64,000 bases of DNA from Streptomyces sp. B21-105 (GCF_036898465.1 NZ_JARUMJ010000001.1:7750001-7814000); one strand, 5' to 3'. Positions 32,821 to 44,931 are shown, numbered from the stretch's first letter. Numbers and translations: made by a program. Notes: a model not told the origin generated them from the sequence alone.

Positions 32821-34104
32821 ATGGTCCAGCCGTTGGAGTCGAAGAGCGGCAGCTCACCGTCAACTGGGTCGGTGTCCGGCCGGGCGTGGCTGATGCTGGC
32901 CCTGGCCACGGTCGGTTTCGCCGTGAACTTCTGGGCGTGGGCGCTGCTCAGTCCGCTCGGCCCCCGGTTCAAGGACGGCCTCGACCTGTCGTCGTTCGAG
33001 CAGTCGCTGCTGGTGGCGGTGCCGGTCGTGGTCGGTTCGCTGGGCCGGATCCCGGTCGGCGGCCTGACCGACCGGTTCGGCGGCCGGGTCATGTTCCCGA
33101 TCGTGTCGGCGGCCACCATCGTGCCGGTGCTCTACCTCGGCCTGGCCGGGCACTCCTCCCTCGCCGCCCTGCTCATCGGCGGGTTCTTCCTCGGCGTCGG
33201 CGGCACTGCCTTCGCCGTCGGTGTGCCGCTCGTCAACGCCTGGTTCCCGCCCGAGCGGCGTGGTCTTGCCATCGGCGTCTTCGGCGCCGGCATGGGCGGC
33301 ACCGCGATCAGCGCCCTGACCACGGTGAAGCTGGTCGACGCGAACAGCATGTCCACTCCGTTCCTGGTCACCGCCGCGGTCCTGGCCGTGTATGCGGTGG
33401 CCGCCGCGCTGCTGCTGCGTGACGCGCCCGGCCGCACCGTGCCGACCGAGTCCTTGGCCCGCCGCCTGGCCGCCACCGTCCGGCTGCCCATCACCTGGCA
33501 GGCGTCCGCGCTGTACGCGGTCGCGTTCGGCGGCTACGTCGCCTTCTCCGTCTACCTGCCCACGTACCTCAAGACCGGCTACGGCCTGACCCAGGCCGAC
33601 GCCGCGAACCGCATGGCCGGGTTCGTGCTCCTCGCAGTGGCGATGCGCCCGGTCGGTGGCTGGCTGTCCGACCGGATCGGTCCGGTCCGGGTGCTGGCCG
33701 GTGCGCTGACCGTGGTCGTGGCCGGTGCCGTCGTGCAGGCGTTCACCCCGGCCCTGGCGCCGGTGGGCACCGTCGCCTTCCTGGCCATGGCCGGCGCGCT
33801 CGGCGCGGGCAGCGGGGCGACCTTCGCCCTGGTGGCCCTGCGCACCCCGGCCAACCAGGTCGGCTCGGTCACCGGCGTGGTCGGCGCCGCGGGTGGACTG
33901 GGCGGCTTCCTGCCGCCGCTGGTGATGGGCTCGCTGTACGGCGCGTACGGCTCGTACGCGATCGGTCTCGTCCTGCTCGCGATCGTGGCCGCCGCGGCGC
34001 TGGTCTTCACCCTCACCGGTGTCCGCGCGGCGGCCGAAGGCGGCGAGAGGAAGCCGCGCACCGGCGGTCGGCGAGAGCACCGCACCGCCGGCACCACCGC
34101 GTAG
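32821..34104 (+). CDS. narK: NarK-type nitrate/nitrite MFS transporter
   Basis: A 427-residue 12-helix major facilitator protein of the nitrate/nitrite porter group. It has FAVNFWAWALLSPLGPRFKD at the first helix, GGLTDRFGGRVMFP, and the glycine-rich signatures GVGGTAFAVGVPLVNAWFPP and GAGSGATFALVALRTP typical of NarK. It imports nitrate and/or exports nitrite for the narGHJI operon downstream. ATG at 32821 has AAGGGG eight bases upstream; an upstream ATG at 32797 is less likely. The hemerythrin gene follows after 47 bp, so the two are probably cotranscribed. Confidence 0.93.
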   Translation: MVQPLESKSGSSPSTGSVSGRAWLMLALATVGFAVNFWAWALLSPLGPRFKDGLDLSSFEQSLLVAVPVVVGSLGRIPVGGLTDRFGGRVMFPIVSAATIVPVLYLGLAGHSSLAALLIGGFFLGVGGTAFAVGVPLVNAWFPPERRGLAIGVFGAGMGGTAISALTTVKLVDANSMSTPFLVTAAVLAVYAVAAALLLRDAPGRTVPTESLARRLAATVRLPITWQASALYAVAFGGYVAFSVYLPTYLKTGYGLTQADAANRMAGFVLLAVAMRPVGGWLSDRIGPVRVLAGALTVVVAGAVVQAFTPALAPVGTVAFLAMAGALGAGSGATFALVALRTPANQVGSVTGVVGAAGGLGGFLPPLVMGSLYGAYGSYAIGLVLLAIVAAAALVFTLTGVRAAAEGGERKPRTGGRREHRTAGTTA

Positions 34105-34151
34105 GGGCGAGCGGCGCACAACGGCAGCAACGAAAGGCAGGGAGTAGACCA

Positions 34152-34628
34152 GTGTGCGAGTACTGCGGCTGCCAGTCGCTGGCGTCGATCGACGAGCTGA
34201 CCCGCGAGCACGACGAGGTCGTCCGCCTGATCAGCCACCTCCGCCCGGCCCGCCAGGACGGTGACGTGGACCGGATGGCTCAGATCGCCCGCGAGATCAC
34301 CATCGTGCTCGACCCGCACACACGGGTCGAGGAGTACGGCCTGTTCCCCGCGATGGCAGTGGACTTCCCCGAGCAGATCGCCGCCCTGGAAGCCGAGCAC
34401 CGCCGTATCGAGGTGGTGCTGGCCGAGGCCGCCGACGGCGCGACACCCTCGGACCCGACCTGGCCGGACCGGCTCATCGAGGCGATGGCCCTGCTGCGCG
34501 ATCACATCCTCAAGGAGCAGGACGGGGTCTTCCCGGCCGCGCTGGCCAACCTCAGCACCGAGGAGTGGGAAGCGGTCGAGAGGGCGCGCGCGCAGGCAGG
34601 CGGTGCCCTGTCCCGGCCGGCCGTCTGA
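34152..34628 (+). CDS. Hemerythrin-domain protein
   Basis: A 158-residue HHE-domain protein with a Cys-containing N-terminus (MCEYCGCQSLASIDELTREHDEV). Metal-type residues continue in LDPHTRVEEYGLFPAM, LEAEHRRIEVVL and LRDHILKEQDGVFPA. The CxxCxC start is unusual for simple hemerythrins and may bind iron or respond to redox state. GTG at 34152 follows a purine-rich AAAGGCAGGGAG site. It is placed between narK and narG copy 2, suggesting NO/O2 sensing or iron supply for the nitrate reductase. Confidence 0.88.
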   Translation: MCEYCGCQSLASIDELTREHDEVVRLISHLRPARQDGDVDRMAQIAREITIVLDPHTRVEEYGLFPAMAVDFPEQIAALEAEHRRIEVVLAEAADGATPSDPTWPDRLIEAMALLRDHILKEQDGVFPAALANLSTEEWEAVERARAQAGGALSRPAV

Positions 34629-34653
34629 CCCCATGCTCCCGCTCTCTGGGGAG

Positions 34654-34708
34654 CCCTGCAGATCCCGCGCCCCCGCTCGCAATGAGCGGGGGCGCGGGAT
34701 CTGCAGGG
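34654..34708. terminator. Perfect 25-bp hairpin between hemerythrin gene and narG2
   Basis: Arms 34654-34678 and 34684-34708 are exact reverse complements (CCCTGCAGATCCCGCGCC...) with a GCAAT loop, 25 bp after the hemerythrin stop. It is most easily read as a strong terminator separating narK-hemerythrin from narGHJI. Confidence 0.75.
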
Positions 34709-34792
34709 GCAGGTATGGCCTCGCGGAGCCCGGGTAACCGCCCTGCCCGCAGGCGATCTTTGGCAGGCCGCATGTTGGTCGTGGTGTGGCTG

Positions 34793-34823
34793 TTGACCTT
34801 CCGGGGCACGGCGGTCGTAGAGT
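34793..34823 (+). promoter_or_regulatory. Possible promoter of narG copy 2
   Basis: TTGACC (34793) and TAGAGT (34818) spaced by 19 bp, about 65 bp before the narG2 start and downstream of the hairpin. Resembles a vegetative promoter; the spacing is slightly long. No clear regulator box lies beside it. Confidence 0.4.
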
Positions 34824-34888
34824 CGTGTGCGGCCGGAACCGATCATAATTCGAACGGGCGCCCGGTGCGCCCGGGGCGGAGTCGCACG

Positions 34889-37800
34889 GTGAGCACGGAG
34901 ACCAGCGGGAAACAGACGCGGGCGGGCCTGGACGGCGAATTGGCGGAGGCGCTGGTGCGCAGCCGCCGGTTCTTCACCAGGGCGGAGGTCTCCGACGATC
35001 TTCGCACCCTGCACCGGAAGGGCGGCCGTCAGGCGGACGATTTCTACCGGGACCGCTGGTCGCACGACAAGGTGGTGCGCTCCACCCACGGCGTGAACTG
35101 CACCGGCTCGTGCTCGTGGAAGGTGTACGTCAAGGACGGCATCATCACCTGGGAGGCGCAGCAGACCGACTACCCCTCGGTCGGCCCGGACCGCCCCGAG
35201 TACGAGCCGCGCGGCTGCCCGCGCGGGGCTGCCTTCTCCTGGTACACCTACTCGCCCACCCGGGTGCGCTACCCGTACGTGCGTGGCGTGCTGCTGCAGA
35301 TGTACCGGGAGGCCAAGGCCCGCCTCGGCGACCCGGTCGCGGCCTGGGCGGACATCGTCTCCGACCCCGAGCGCGCCCGTCGCTACAAGAAGGCGCGCGG
35401 CAAGGGCGGCCTGGTGCGGGCGAGCTGGGACGAGGCGGTGGAGATGGTCGCCGCCGCGCACGTGCACACCATCAAGGAGTACGGACCCGACCGGCTGGCC
35501 GGGTTCTCCCCGATCCCGGCGATGTCGATGGTCTCGCACGCGGCCGGGGCCCGTTTCTACTCGCTGCTCGGCGGGGCGATGCTGTCGTTCTACGACTGGT
35601 ACGCCGACCTGCCGGTCGCCTCCCCGCAGGTCTTCGGCGACCAGACGGACGTCCCGGAGTCGGGGGACTGGTGGGACGCCGGCTATCTGATCATGTGGGG
35701 TTCCAACCTGCCGGTGACCCGCACCCCGGACGCGCACTGGATGGCCGAGGCCCGCTACCGGGGTCAGAAGGTCGTCGCCGTGTCGCCCGACTACGCGGAC
35801 AACGTGAAGTTCGCCGACGAGTGGCTCGCCGCCCAGCCCGGCACCGACGGCGCCCTCGCCATGGCCATGGGACACGTGATCCTCAAGGAGTTCTTCGTCG
35901 ACCGGGCCACGCCGCAGTTCACCGACTACGTCAAGAAGTACACGGATCTGCCTTTCCTGGTGGCCCTGGACGAGGTCGAGGGCGAGCCGGACACGTTCAC
36001 GCCGGGCAAGTTCCTGACCGCCGCCGACCTGGGTGGCGAGTATGCGCGGGCCGAGCACGCGGAGTTCCGCACTGTGCTGCTGGACGCGGCCACCGGCCGG
36101 CCGGTGGTGCCCAACGGAACGCTCGGCGACCGTTACGGCGAGGCAGGCGCCGGCAAGTGGAACCTCGACCTCGGCGACATCCAGCCGTTGCTGTCCGCCG
36201 AGGGCGGCGAGGAGGCGCCGGTCGCCGTCGCCCTGGCCCGCTTCGACGCCCCTGACGGCAGCGCGGCGCTCCTGCGGCGCGGCGTACCGGTTCAGCGGGT
36301 CGCCGGGCGGCTGGTGACCACGGTGTACGACCTCCTGCTCGCCCAGTACGGAGTGGCTCGCGACGGCCTGCCCGGCCGGTGGCCGTCCTCCTACGAGGAC
36401 GCGGAGGAGCCGTACACCCCGGCCTGGCAGGCGGCGATCACCGGAGTGGAGGCCGGGAAGGCGGCGCGGATCGCGCGGGAGTTCGCGGCCAACGCCGAGG
36501 AGTCCGGCGGCCGTTCGATGATCATCATGGGGGCGGGCACCAACCACTGGTTCCACTCCGACACCATCTACCGCGCGTTCTTGACGTTGACCACGCTGAC
36601 CGGCTGTCAGGGCGTCAACGGCGGCGGCTGGGCGCACTACGTCGGTCAGGAGAAGGTCCGTCCGATCACCGGCTACTCGGCGATCGCGACCGCCGGCGAC
36701 TGGAACCGGCCGGCCCGGCAGATGATCCAGACCGCCTACTGGTACCTGCATGCCGACCAGTTCCGCTACGACCCGTTCTCCGCCGACACCCTCGCCGCGG
36801 CCGGTCCGCGAACGGGCGGCCCGTTCGCCGGGAAAACCACGGCGGACGTGATCGCGCAGTCGGCGCGGATGGGCTGGATGCCGTCCTATCCGACCTTCGA
36901 CCGCAACCCCCTGGACCTGGCCGACGAGGCCGAGGCCGCGGGCCGGCCGGTCGCCGAGCACGTCGTGGACGAACTGAAGGCGGGGCGGCTGCGGTTCGCG
37001 GGCGAGGACCCGGACGCCCCCGAGAACTTCCCCCGGGTGCTGACCATCTGGCGGGCCAATCTGCTGGGCTCCTCGGCCAAGGGCAACGAGTACTTCCTCA
37101 AGCACCTCCTCGGCGCCGACCACTCGGTGCGAGCGACCGAGGCGCCGCCGGACGCCCGTCCCCGAGACGTGGTGTGGCGGGAGGAGGCGCCCGAGGGCAA
37201 GCTGGACCTGCTGCTGACCCTGGACTTCCGCATGACCAGCACGACCGTCTTCTCCGACATCGTCCTGCCCGCCGCCACCTGGTACGAGAAGCACGACCTG
37301 TCCAGCACCGACATGCACCCCTTCGTGCACGCCTTCAATCCGGCCATCGCCCCACCGTGGCAGACCCGCACCGACTGGGACGCCTTCCACACCATCGCCA
37401 AGGAGTTCAGCCGCCAGGCCGCCGATCACCTGGGCGTCCGCAAGGATGTGGTCGCCGCCGCGCTGCAGCACGACACCCCCGACGAGATGGCCAACCCGCA
37501 CGGCCGGGTGCTCGACTGGAAGGCGGGGGAGTGCGAGCCGGTCCCCGGCCGCACGATGCCGAAGCTGGTGACGGTGGAACGCGACTACGCGGCCGTCGCC
37601 GACAAGATGGCCGCCCTCGGCCCGCTGCTGGACACCCTGGGCGCCACCACCAAGGGCGTCACCTTCAAGGTCGACCGCGAGCTGGAGTACCTGCGGCACA
37701 AGAACGGCACCGTGCGCGGAGGCACGGCCGACGGGCGGCCCTCGATCGCCCGCGACACGCACGCCTGCGAGGCGATCCTCGCCCTGTCCGGCACCACCAA

Positions 37801-38616
37801 CGGCCACCTCGCCACCCAGGGCTTCCGCACCCTCGAAGCCCGCACCGGCACACAGCTCGCGGACCTGGCCGCCGAACACGAGGGCAAGCAGATCACCTTC
37901 GCCGACACCCAGGCCGCCCCCGTGCCGGTCATCACCTCCCCGGAATGGTCCGGCTCCGAGACCGGAGGACGCCGCTACTCCCCGTTCACCATCAACGTCG
38001 AACGCCTCAAGCCCTGGCACACCCTCACCGGCCGCCAGCACTTCTACCTCGACCACGACTGGATGACCGCACTGGGCGAGCAACTACCCGTCTACCGGCC
38101 ACCGTTGAACATGCACGCCCTGTTCGACGAGCCCCGCATCGGCGAGACGGGCGAGCTCGGCGTGACCGTGCGCTACCTGACCCCGCACAACAAGTGGTCC
38201 ATCCACTCCGAGTACCAGGACAACCTCTTCATGCTCTCCCTGTCGCGGGGCGGCCCGACGATCTGGATGAGCACCCAGGACGCGGCCAAGGTCGGCGTGA
38301 AGGACAACGACTGGGTCGAGGCCGTCAACCGCAACGGCGTGGTCGCCGCCCGCGCCATCGTCTCGCACCGCATGCCCGAGGGCACCGTCTACATGCACCA
38401 CGCCCAAGACCGCCTCATCGACGTGCCCCGCACCGAGACCACCGGCCGGCGCGGCGGCATCCACAACTCGCTGACCCGGCTGCTGATCAAACCCAGCCAC
38501 CTCATCGGCGGCTACGCCCAGCTCTCCTACGCCTTCAACTACCTCGGCCCCACCGGCAACCAGCGCGACGAGGTCACCGTCATCCGCCGCCGCAGCAACC
38601 AGGAGGTGACGTACTG

Positions 38617-38617
<1 letters not shown>
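34889..38617 (+). CDS. narG: Nitrate reductase alpha subunit (Mo catalytic), copy 2
   Basis: A 1242-residue NarG with the FS0 ligands H67, C71 and C75 (HGVNCTGSCSW) and C110 (EPRGCPRG). It also has the Mo-site motif SFYDWYADLP and the conserved C-terminal PTGNQRDEVTVIRRRSNQEV. The GTG at 34889 is chosen because it has GGAG upstream and gives the same N-terminal length as copy 1; longer frames run through the hairpin region. It is highly similar to copy 1 throughout by eye, with most differences in the central insert (residues about 320-470). The stop overlaps the narH start by one base. Confidence 0.95.
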
Positions 38618-40313
<1,696 letters not shown>

Positions 40314-40317
<4 letters not shown>

Positions 40318-40976
40318 AACAGAAGACCACGCGCGCGGCCCGCACCGAGTCCTGGCACTCCCACGCCTGGCAGGCCCAGTCCCTGCTGCTCGCCTACCCC
40401 GACGACCAGTTCGAGCAGCGCCTGGCGCTGGCCGGTCAGGTCACCGCCACCCTGCCGGAACCCGTCGCCCGCCCCCTCCTCCGCTTCACCACGCACGCCG
40501 GGCGGACCGCCACCGCCGACTTGGCCACCTCCTACGTCGCCACCTTCGACCACCGCAAACGCTGCTGCCCCTATCTGACGTACTACGCCCACGGCGACAC
40601 CCGGAAGCGTGGCATCGGCCTGCTGCGGTTGAAGCAGACCTATGCGGCGGCCGGCTGGCGCCTGGGCGACGACGAGCTGCCCGACCACCTCGCCGTTGTC
40701 CTCGAGTTCGCCGCCACCGAACCGGGCACGGGAGCGCGTCTGCTCACCGAACACCGTGCCGGCCTGGAACTCCTGCGCCTGGCCCTGACCGACGACGGCT
40801 CGCCCTGGGCTCACGTCCTGGACTCCGTCTCGGCCACCCTGCCCGCCCTCGCCGGCGACGACCGCGAGGCGGTCATGCGCCTGGCCGCCCAGGGCCCGCC
40901 CGAGGAGCAGGTCGGCCTCGATCCGTACGCATCCCCCGTGTTCCTGCCCGACCCCGTCGTAGGAGGTCCCCGATGA
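40314..40976 (+). CDS. narJ: Nitrate reductase assembly chaperone, copy 2
   Basis: A 220-residue NarJ/TorD-type chaperone: LLLAYPDDQFEQRLALAGQV, ATFDHRKRCCPYLTYYAHGD, TRKRGIGLL and DDELPDHLAVVLEFAA. Its role is insertion of the molybdenum cofactor into NarG2. Shorter than copy 1 at both ends. Start and stop overlap narH and narI (ATGA). Confidence 0.94.
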
Positions 40977-41743
40977 CTGCGCCCGCGCAACCCCTCACCC
41001 TGGCGGCCGAGACGGGCACCGGCGGCATTCTGCTGTGGGTCGTGCTGCCGTACGTCGTCCTCGCGGTGTTCGTGCTCGGCCATGTCTGGCGCTACCGCTA
41101 CGACAAGTTCGGCTGGACCACCCGCTCCTCCCAGCTGTACGAGAGGCGGCTGCTGCGCGTCGGCAGCCCGCTGTTCCACTTCGGGATCCTGGTCGTACTC
41201 CTCGGCCACATCGGCGGCCTGGTCATTCCGGAGAGCTGGACCGAAGAGGTCGGTATCAGCGAGGACGCCTACCACGTGTCGGCCGTTGTCCTCGGGACGA
41301 TCGCGGGCGTCGCCACCGTGGGCGGACTGGCCATCCTGATCTACCGACGCCGCACCGTCGGGCCCGTGTTCTCAGCCACCACCCGCAATGACAAGGCCAT
41401 GTACGTCTCCCTGACGGTGACCATCGCCCTGGGCCTGGCCGCCACGGTGGCCGCGAACATCGTGGGCGGCGGCTACAACTACCGGGAAACGATCTCCCCC
41501 TGGTTCCGCTCCATCTTCTACCTCCAGCCCGACCCCGCCCTGATGGCCGAAGCCCCGGTGCTCTTCCAACTTCACGCGATCAGCGCCCTCCTGCTGTTCG
41601 CGGCTTGGCCGTTCACCCGGCTCGTGCACATGCTCACCGCACCGCTCGGCTACCTCACCCGCCCCTACATCGTCTACCGCAGTCGCGACACTCAGCTCGG
41701 CGCCCGCGCCCCGCGCCGTGGCTGGGACCGCGTGGGATCATGA
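40973..41743 (+). CDS. narI: Nitrate reductase gamma subunit (cytochrome b), copy 2
   Basis: A 256-residue five-helix membrane cytochrome b. Heme-ligand histidines are H69 and H79 (SPLFHFGILVVLLGHIGG) and those in QLHAISALLLFAAW and RLVHMLT. It closely parallels copy 1 in length and motifs. An AGGAGG ribosome site lies 5-10 bases before the ATG. It is the last gene of the second nar operon; no VKOR or DUF6457 gene follows, unlike copy 1. Confidence 0.95.
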   Translation: MTAPAQPLTLAAETGTGGILLWVVLPYVVLAVFVLGHVWRYRYDKFGWTTRSSQLYERRLLRVGSPLFHFGILVVLLGHIGGLVIPESWTEEVGISEDAYHVSAVVLGTIAGVATVGGLAILIYRRRTVGPVFSATTRNDKAMYVSLTVTIALGLAATVAANIVGGGYNYRETISPWFRSIFYLQPDPALMAEAPVLFQLHAISALLLFAAWPFTRLVHMLTAPLGYLTRPYIVYRSRDTQLGARAPRRGWDRVGS

Positions 41744-41872
41744 AAAGCCAGGCCGGGAAACGAGTGAGGCGCTGGGGCTGACAGTCGGGACTGGTCGGGC
41801 CGGTACGTCAGATACGGAGTACCGACAACTTGACTACGTTCTCTTGCTGTCCGACGGCTTCTGCCGAGGTCT

Positions 41873-41902
41873 CCGGCCCGTTCCGCAAGCAGAACGGGCC
41901 GG
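41873..41902. terminator. Hairpin after narI2
   Basis: CCGGCCCGTTC and GAACGGGCCGG form an 11-bp perfect stem with an 8-nt loop, 130 bp after narI2. It sits exactly where the reverse-strand DASS relic loses its homology, so it may terminate both strands or mark the deletion junction. Confidence 0.6.
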
Positions 41903-42977
41903 GAGGCCATCATGAGCAGGACGGCGAACCACACCAGGGTGGTCCAGGCCGCCTTCTCCGCGGCCAGGTCGCCCCAGGTCAGTACGCCGGTCACGAGCAG
42001 CAGTGCCACGCCGGTGAAGGCGGAGACGGTGGCGGACAGGTCCCAGACCTGGCCGCCGACCGACCGCAGCAGGAGCAGCAGGACGAAGACGCCTGCCATG
42101 GTCCATTCCTGGCGGGACATCCGGCCCAGCTCGGCGAGCTGAGCGCGGGCCTGGTCCGGGGCCTCGGGGGTGGCGCGGACGGCAGGCGGGAAGACGCGGT
42201 ACAGCAGCGCGGGGAGCACCAGCAGGGCCACCAGTCCGGGCACGATGGCCGCGAGCGCTCAGGAGCTCCAGCTGAGGGCGATGCCGTGGTCGGCGGCGAG
42301 CTTCTGCACCAGGGGGTTGGCGGCCACGGAGGTCAGGAACATGGCGCTGGTGACCGTGTTGATCTGCATGGCGGTCACGCTGAGGTAGGCGCCGAGCTTG
42401 CGGCGGCTTTCGTCGCCGGGGTGCGAGCCGGCGTTGGTGCTGAGCGAGCCGATGACGGGTTGACGACGCCGCCGTAGCGGGCGGTGTTGCTCGGGGTGGC
42501 CGGGGCGAGCACCAGGTCGGTGAGGGTGATGCCGTAGGCCAGCCCCAGGCTGCTGCGGCCCAGGGCACGGACGAACAGCAGGGCGATGCGACGGCCGAGG
42601 CCGGTCTTGGTGAATCCCAGTGAGATGAAGAACGCGGCCACGATCAGCCAGATGGTCGGCTCGGAGAAGCCGCCGAGCGCGACGTCCGGCTCCAGCGTGC
42701 CGGTGATCATCGCCGCTGTCAGGCCGACGAGGGCGACCGCGCCGAGTGGCAGCGGCTGCAAGATCAGGCCCAGTACGGTGCCGGTGAAGATGGCGAGTAC
42801 CGCCCACCCGCCGGCCTTGATTCCGTCCGGCTGCGGCAGCAGGTAGACGGTCAGACCCACGGCCACGGGGACGGCCCACTTCAGTGCTGTCCCTGTCGTG
42901 GCGGCACGCGCCTTGGCCGGGGCAGGGGACGGCGCCGACCTGGCTGGTGTTCCTTCTGCGTCCCGGAAGGGGCTCAT
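41890..42977 (-). pseudogene. DASS/SLC13-family anion transporter, broken
   Basis: The minus strand encodes an anion:sodium symporter-like protein from MSPFRDAEG at 42977 (WAVLAIFTGTVLGLILQPLP, TIWLIVAAFFISLGFTKTGL). A one-base deletion near 42456-42460 shifts the frame after GGVVNP; the true continuation (VIGSLSTNAGSHPGDESR) is in another phase. A TGA at 42259-42261 then replaces what is probably a Trp codon (SWSS*ALAAIVPGLVALLVLP). The C-terminal part ends abruptly after LVWFAVLLMMAS, about 130 residues short. Three independent lesions show it is not functional. Confidence 0.85.
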
Positions 42978-43155
42978 CGTTGCCAGCCCGTGGGTGGGGC
43001 CCGGCATGTCTCGGACGACTCAGCCGGACCAGGGTCGAGTTTGCGCCTCCACGGTGACGTTTGGGGAGGAGACCAGGCGCGAGGTGACCGGCCCTCGTCG
43101 TGGGGCCGCACGGCACCGAGGAGGGAGCGTGTTGGTCCCGCCCCCGCCCCGGGGC

Positions 43156-44895
43156 TCAGGCGTCCGTCTGCGTGGGGAGAGGCACGGTCCATTCCGCGAT
43201 GGTGCCGGTGGGTTCGTTCGGCGTGAGAGTGAAGCCGCCACCGAGGTCGGTGGCGCGCCGACGGAGGTTGTCCAGGCCGCTGCGCCGGGTGACGGCCGGG
43301 TCGATGCCGCTGCCGTTGTCGGCGACGCGCAGGTGGAGCCGTCGGCCGTCCGTCTCGGCGGTGACCTCGACGGCGGTGGCGTGCGCGTGCCGGGCGGCGT
43401 TGGAGAGCGTCTCGCGCAGGACAGCGAGCAGGTGCTCGGCATGGTCCGCGGGCACGTCGGTGTCGAGCAGGCCGGTCATGCGCAGGGCGGGAGTGAAGCC
43501 GAGCACGTCGGCGGCCTGGTCGGTCTCGGCCAGAAGCCTTGCGCGCAGCCCGCCGCGGCTGTCGGAGCGGTCGCGCTCGTGCAGCGCGTAGATCGTGCCT
43601 CGTACGGTCTTGATGGTGTCGTCGAGGTCGTCGACCACGCGCTGGACGCGCTCGGCCACCTCGGGCCGGTCGGAAATCCGGCCGAGTACGGAATTGAGGG
43701 TCAGGCCGGAGGCGAAGAGCCGTTGGATGGCAAGGTCGTGCAGGTCGCGAGCGATGCGGTCGCGGTCGGTCAGGACCACAAGGTGTTCGGCCTCGCGCCG
43801 GTGCTCGGCGATCTCCAGGGCGAGTGCGGCCTGGTCGGCAAAGCTGTCGATCATGGCCATGGTGGCGTCGGAGAACTCCGCGCCGCCGGGCAGGTTGGCC
43901 ACCTGCAAAACTCCGCGCACGTTCTCGCCGCCGCCGAGAGGGAGCAGGAACCCCGGCCCCAGGCCCAGCTGTGCCGCTGAACCGCCACCGGCCTGCGGCT
44001 CGGCGGACAGCGCACTGCTGCTGATCCGCTGGTTGGAGTGGTAGACCTTCGCGGCCAGTGTGGTGGCCGGCAGGACCAGTCCTCGCACCTGCTCGGCGCC
44101 CTCGCCGTCGGCGGCCTCGATCACCAGCTCCTCGCCGCCGTCGAACCGTACCGCCAGCGTCACCAGGTCGGCGCCGGACAGCGTCCGGACGGTGGCGGCG
44201 ACCTGATGCAGAACCTGGTCCGGGTCGGTGCCCGACAGCAGGCTGCGGGTCAGTTCGCTGCTCGCCGCCAGCCACTGCTCCCGGCGCCGGGAGCCCTCGT
44301 ACAGGCGGGCGTTGTCGATGGCCACACCGGCCGCGGCCGCGAGCGTACGCAGCACCGCCTCGTCATCGTCGTCGAACTCCGACCCTCCGCGCTTGTCGGT
44401 CAGGTACAGGTTTCCGAAGACCTGGTCGCGCACGCGCACCGGCGCGCCCAGGAAGGTGGTCATCGGCGGATGCCCCGCGGGGAAGCCGACCGAGTCGGAG
44501 TGGCGGCCCAGGTTGGCCAGGCGCAGCGGCTCCGGCTCCCTGATCAGGAGTCCCAGGATGCCATGGCCCTCGGGATAATGGCCGATGGCACGGATGGTGT
44601 CCTCGTCCATGCCGACCGTGATGAACTGCCGGATCTTCCCTTCCTCGCCCAGCACGCCGAGGGCCCCGTACTGGGCGTCCACCAGGGTGACCGCGGACTC
44701 GGTGATCCGCCGCAGCACCACGTCGAGATCCAGATCGGTGCCGATGGTGAGGACCGCGTCCAGCAGCGTGTGCACCCGGTCCCTGGCCGCGCGAACCCGC
44801 TCCACCTGCGCCTGCAGGCCCTCCAGCAACTCATCCAGCCGCAACTGGGGTGCCGCCGGGCCGCCCCTGCGCCCCTGCGCTGGACTCTCCGCCAT
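43156..44895 (-). CDS. DevS/OsdK-like GAF-GAF histidine kinase
   Basis: A 579-residue cytosolic sensor kinase. The first GAF domain spans about residues 45-200 and contains SVGFPAGHPPMTTFLGAPVR, then FGNLYLTDKRGG. His142 sits where DevS/DosT of Mycobacterium carry the heme-binding His (inferred). A second GAF spans about 215-365. The phosphoacceptor is H386 in DRIARDLHDLAIQRLFASGL, followed by a HATPase_c domain (RETLSNAARHAHA, NGSGIDP). The start at 44895 has a GGAGGGAG site; a longer frame upstream is less likely. It probably senses O2/NO/redox and phosphorylates the DevR-like regulator at the window start. Confidence 0.9.
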   Translation of the reverse strand: MAESPAQGRRGGPAAPQLRLDELLEGLQAQVERVRAARDRVHTLLDAVLTIGTDLDLDVVLRRITESAVTLVDAQYGALGVLGEEGKIRQFITVGMDEDTIRAIGHYPEGHGILGLLIREPEPLRLANLGRHSDSVGFPAGHPPMTTFLGAPVRVRDQVFGNLYLTDKRGGSEFDDDDEAVLRTLAAAAGVAIDNARLYEGSRRREQWLAASSELTRSLLSGTDPDQVLHQVAATVRTLSGADLVTLAVRFDGGEELVIEAADGEGAEQVRGLVLPATTLAAKVYHSNQRISSSALSAEPQAGGGSAAQLGLGPGFLLPLGGGENVRGVLQVANLPGGAEFSDATMAMIDSFADQAALALEIAEHRREAEHLVVLTDRDRIARDLHDLAIQRLFASGLTLNSVLGRISDRPEVAERVQRVVDDLDDTIKTVRGTIYALHERDRSDSRGGLRARLLAETDQAADVLGFTPALRMTGLLDTDVPADHAEHLLAVLRETLSNAARHAHATAVEVTAETDGRRLHLRVADNGSGIDPAVTRRSGLDNLRRRATDLGGGFTLTPNEPTGTIAEWTVPLPTQTDA

Positions 44896-44912
44896 TTCCG
44901 CTCCCTCCGGAA

Positions 44913-44931
44913 AAGGTGCCGTTGGCACCTT
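44913..44931. promoter_or_regulatory. Palindrome in kinase leader
   Basis: AAGGTGCC-GTT-GGCACCTT is a perfect 8-bp-arm palindrome 18-36 bases upstream of the kinase start. It differs from the OsdR-type box; it may be another regulator's site or an RNA hairpin. Confidence 0.45.

Noticed and set aside
41776..41800. GGGACTGGTCGGGCC as a further OsdR-type box after narI2
   Set aside because: The right half-site is not complementary to the left (GGGCC rather than GGCCC/GTCCC), so the palindrome fails.
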